A stretch of 64,000 nucleotides of DNA, taken from positions 932,001-996,000 of the forward strand of contig JAQFVV010012497.1 in NCBI GenBank assembly GCA_028023455.1. The letters run 5' to 3'. Made by a program: the position numbers and the translations under genes. Under the pieces are notes generated by a model that was given only the letters and a program-made list of their open reading frames with translations, did not search any database and was not told the origin of the DNA. Positions within the stretch are counted from its first letter, which is position 1, and every line of letters begins with the position of its first letter. The stretch is from Epiperipatus broadwayi (lineage: Eukaryota; Onychophora; Udeonychophora; Euonychophora; Peripatidae). Positions 62,460 to 64,000 of this stretch are shown here, one piece after another.

Positions 62460-63900
62460 TTTTCTCATATTACCCTATCCTCATCCATTTCACTTTCAAA
62501 CATCTTTGTCCACTCTATGGCCATTATATCTAAATCTCCCATATCTTTTTCCAAACCCAGCATAAAAACCAAGAACCGAATTTCTGTATAATCACTTTGT
62601 TTGTAATATTCTCCCACAACTTTATTACTTGTATTCTTTCTACTTGTCAGCATTCACATTCAATTAACAGATGCCTTTCTTACATAACTTGCAGACTAAA
62701 TAAATCACCCACATTTATCCATTTATGTTTATATTCCCTTGTGGTTAACGATCCTATTTCAGCCTTCCTTGACACTATAACTCTTAACAATTCTGCTAAT
62801 ACAATCATCCCATCTTTTGTATAAGTATACTGATATAGTCTTTATCCAAATCTTCTGCATACAGTATTACCTTTTTCATTTATCTTGTTGCCTGTTCTTT
62901 ACTCACAATCTAATTTAATACTATTTTGGCTACGTTCTTATTCATAAATTGCAATCTACCGAACATTTTCATTTTGCTTTTTGCATCTCTCATATAAAAA
63001 CTTGACTATTCCATTTCTCCTTGAATTGCCTCTTTGTCGTCTACACATCTACATCTAATGTATGTCTTTCTACTTCTCTGTACTTTTTCTAAATAATCTA
63101 ACACCCCCTACTAATACATAAGGCATCATTATTATAAGTTAATTATGCTACTTCCAGCTACTCCCTTCCATACAATTCTAGCTACATCATATGAAAACAC
63201 TGTTAATTTCTTTATCAGCCTCTTTCTTTTCTATGCTTCATTTATCAATTTTTTTCTACTATTCATCCAAGCAATTTCTCTGATTAATTAAGATGATTCC
63301 CAAATAGTTATACTTATTCACCGCATTTAACTTTATATCCCGCAGCATTTATCACCATTGCTTTTGATTTTACTTCACTAAATTTAATCTCCATCTCTTT
63401 ACCCACCCTAGCATACATCTTCAGCATAACTTCCATATCTTCCCTACTTTCTGGCACAAGAACATATCATCAGTAAATTAAAGATTCCCTTGCCATCTAT
63501 TAATGGTATCTACCACTCTTCTTAGTCTTTCTATTGCTCTCACCATTTTTTTCAAATACAACAAATCAAAAAGGTGACATAGAGTATCCTTGCCTTAATC
63601 CCACCCCATTGTTAACTCTAACTGATTCTATATTTCCTAATTGATATATATAATAATTATTTTAATACAATTTCTTAATAAGATCCACTAAAGCTCCATT
63701 CATTCCCAAATTTACTAAAACTTACCCATGATATATTTCTACTTATTCTATCATATGCCTTTTCTTTATCTATAAAGACACTATATAACTGTTTTTCTGA
63801 AGGTTTGTGATGATGGTGTTCTAGCTGTATTTTTATATTGGACTATTTCCATCATCTAATATGTGTGTTGAATGTCTTTAGAAAAGTTTAATTTTTTAGT
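62460..63900 (-). pseudogene. Decayed LINE reverse transcriptase (minus strand)
   Basis: Reading leftward from 63900: VFIDKEKAYDRISRNISW (finger-palm start), GALVDLIKKLY, SVRVNNGVGLRQGYSMSPF (the RQG-x-x-SP motif), GKGNL then FTDDM (replacing the F-A-D-D catalytic box), KRMEIKFSEVKSKAMVINAA, and further C-terminal charged pieces to 62465. Many stops and frame changes. The order is that of a non-LTR retrotransposon. The 5' part continues past the window end. Confidence 0.78.
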
Positions 63901-64000
63901 TAAATATTCCAAATGCATTCAACTGTTAGTAATATCACAGCAAACAGGTTAGTATATGCACCAACTGTTAGTAATATCACAGCAAACAAATGTTAATAAT

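Noticed and set aside
1-64000. CRISPR arrays, operons or prokaryotic genes
   Set aside because: No regularly spaced direct repeats and no long coding frames; splice structure and transposons show animal nuclear DNA.

Overview
The window is AT-rich, intron-rich nuclear DNA of a multicellular animal, most probably an invertebrate. The grounds are short exons with GT-AG splice sites, very long introns, LINE, Penelope-like, hAT and Ty3/gypsy relics, tRNA-derived SINEs, and a U2 snRNA copy with an invertebrate-type 3' end. I cannot name the species. No prokaryotic genes are visible, and most open frames are chance ORFs or transposon debris.

One host gene organises the window. It is the 3' half of DNA topoisomerase III alpha (TOP3A) on the + strand, read from twelve exons between 652 and 58528. 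In order they encode the C4 topoisomerase zinc finger, the conserved domain after it, a Ser/Asn-rich linker, and three GRF zinc fingers. The toprim and catalytic Tyr domains must lie upstream of base 1. The vertebrate protein, as I recall it, has two GRF fingers. Here the first finger appears twice, with the same split-glycine phase-1 intron and nearly identical DNA, and the introns ahead of both second-half exons share an 85 bp block. This points to duplication of an exon pair.

The introns hold most of the window. 740-6123 contains a 1.2 kb element with terminal inverted repeats. 6224-17847 contains a SINE, a LINE end and two GC-richer blocks. 17922-23038 contains a LINE end and a roughly 75 bp-periodic cluster of CTCF-like motifs. 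27513-43085 carries a nearly intact-ended but pol-deleted LTR retrotransposon (28505-34921, TSD ATAC) sitting between the arms of an older hAT-like inverted repeat, followed by MITEs and another GC-richer block. 46641-57050 carries a LINE relic with a nested insertion and a complete-ended hAT transposon (52974-55595) with an 8 bp TSD.

Downstream of the gene are a 5'-truncated U2 snRNA retropseudogene (57875-58032, in the last intron, minus strand), two copies of a foldback MITE (59650-60655), a Penelope-like GIY-YIG relic and a minus-strand LINE reverse transcriptase relic.
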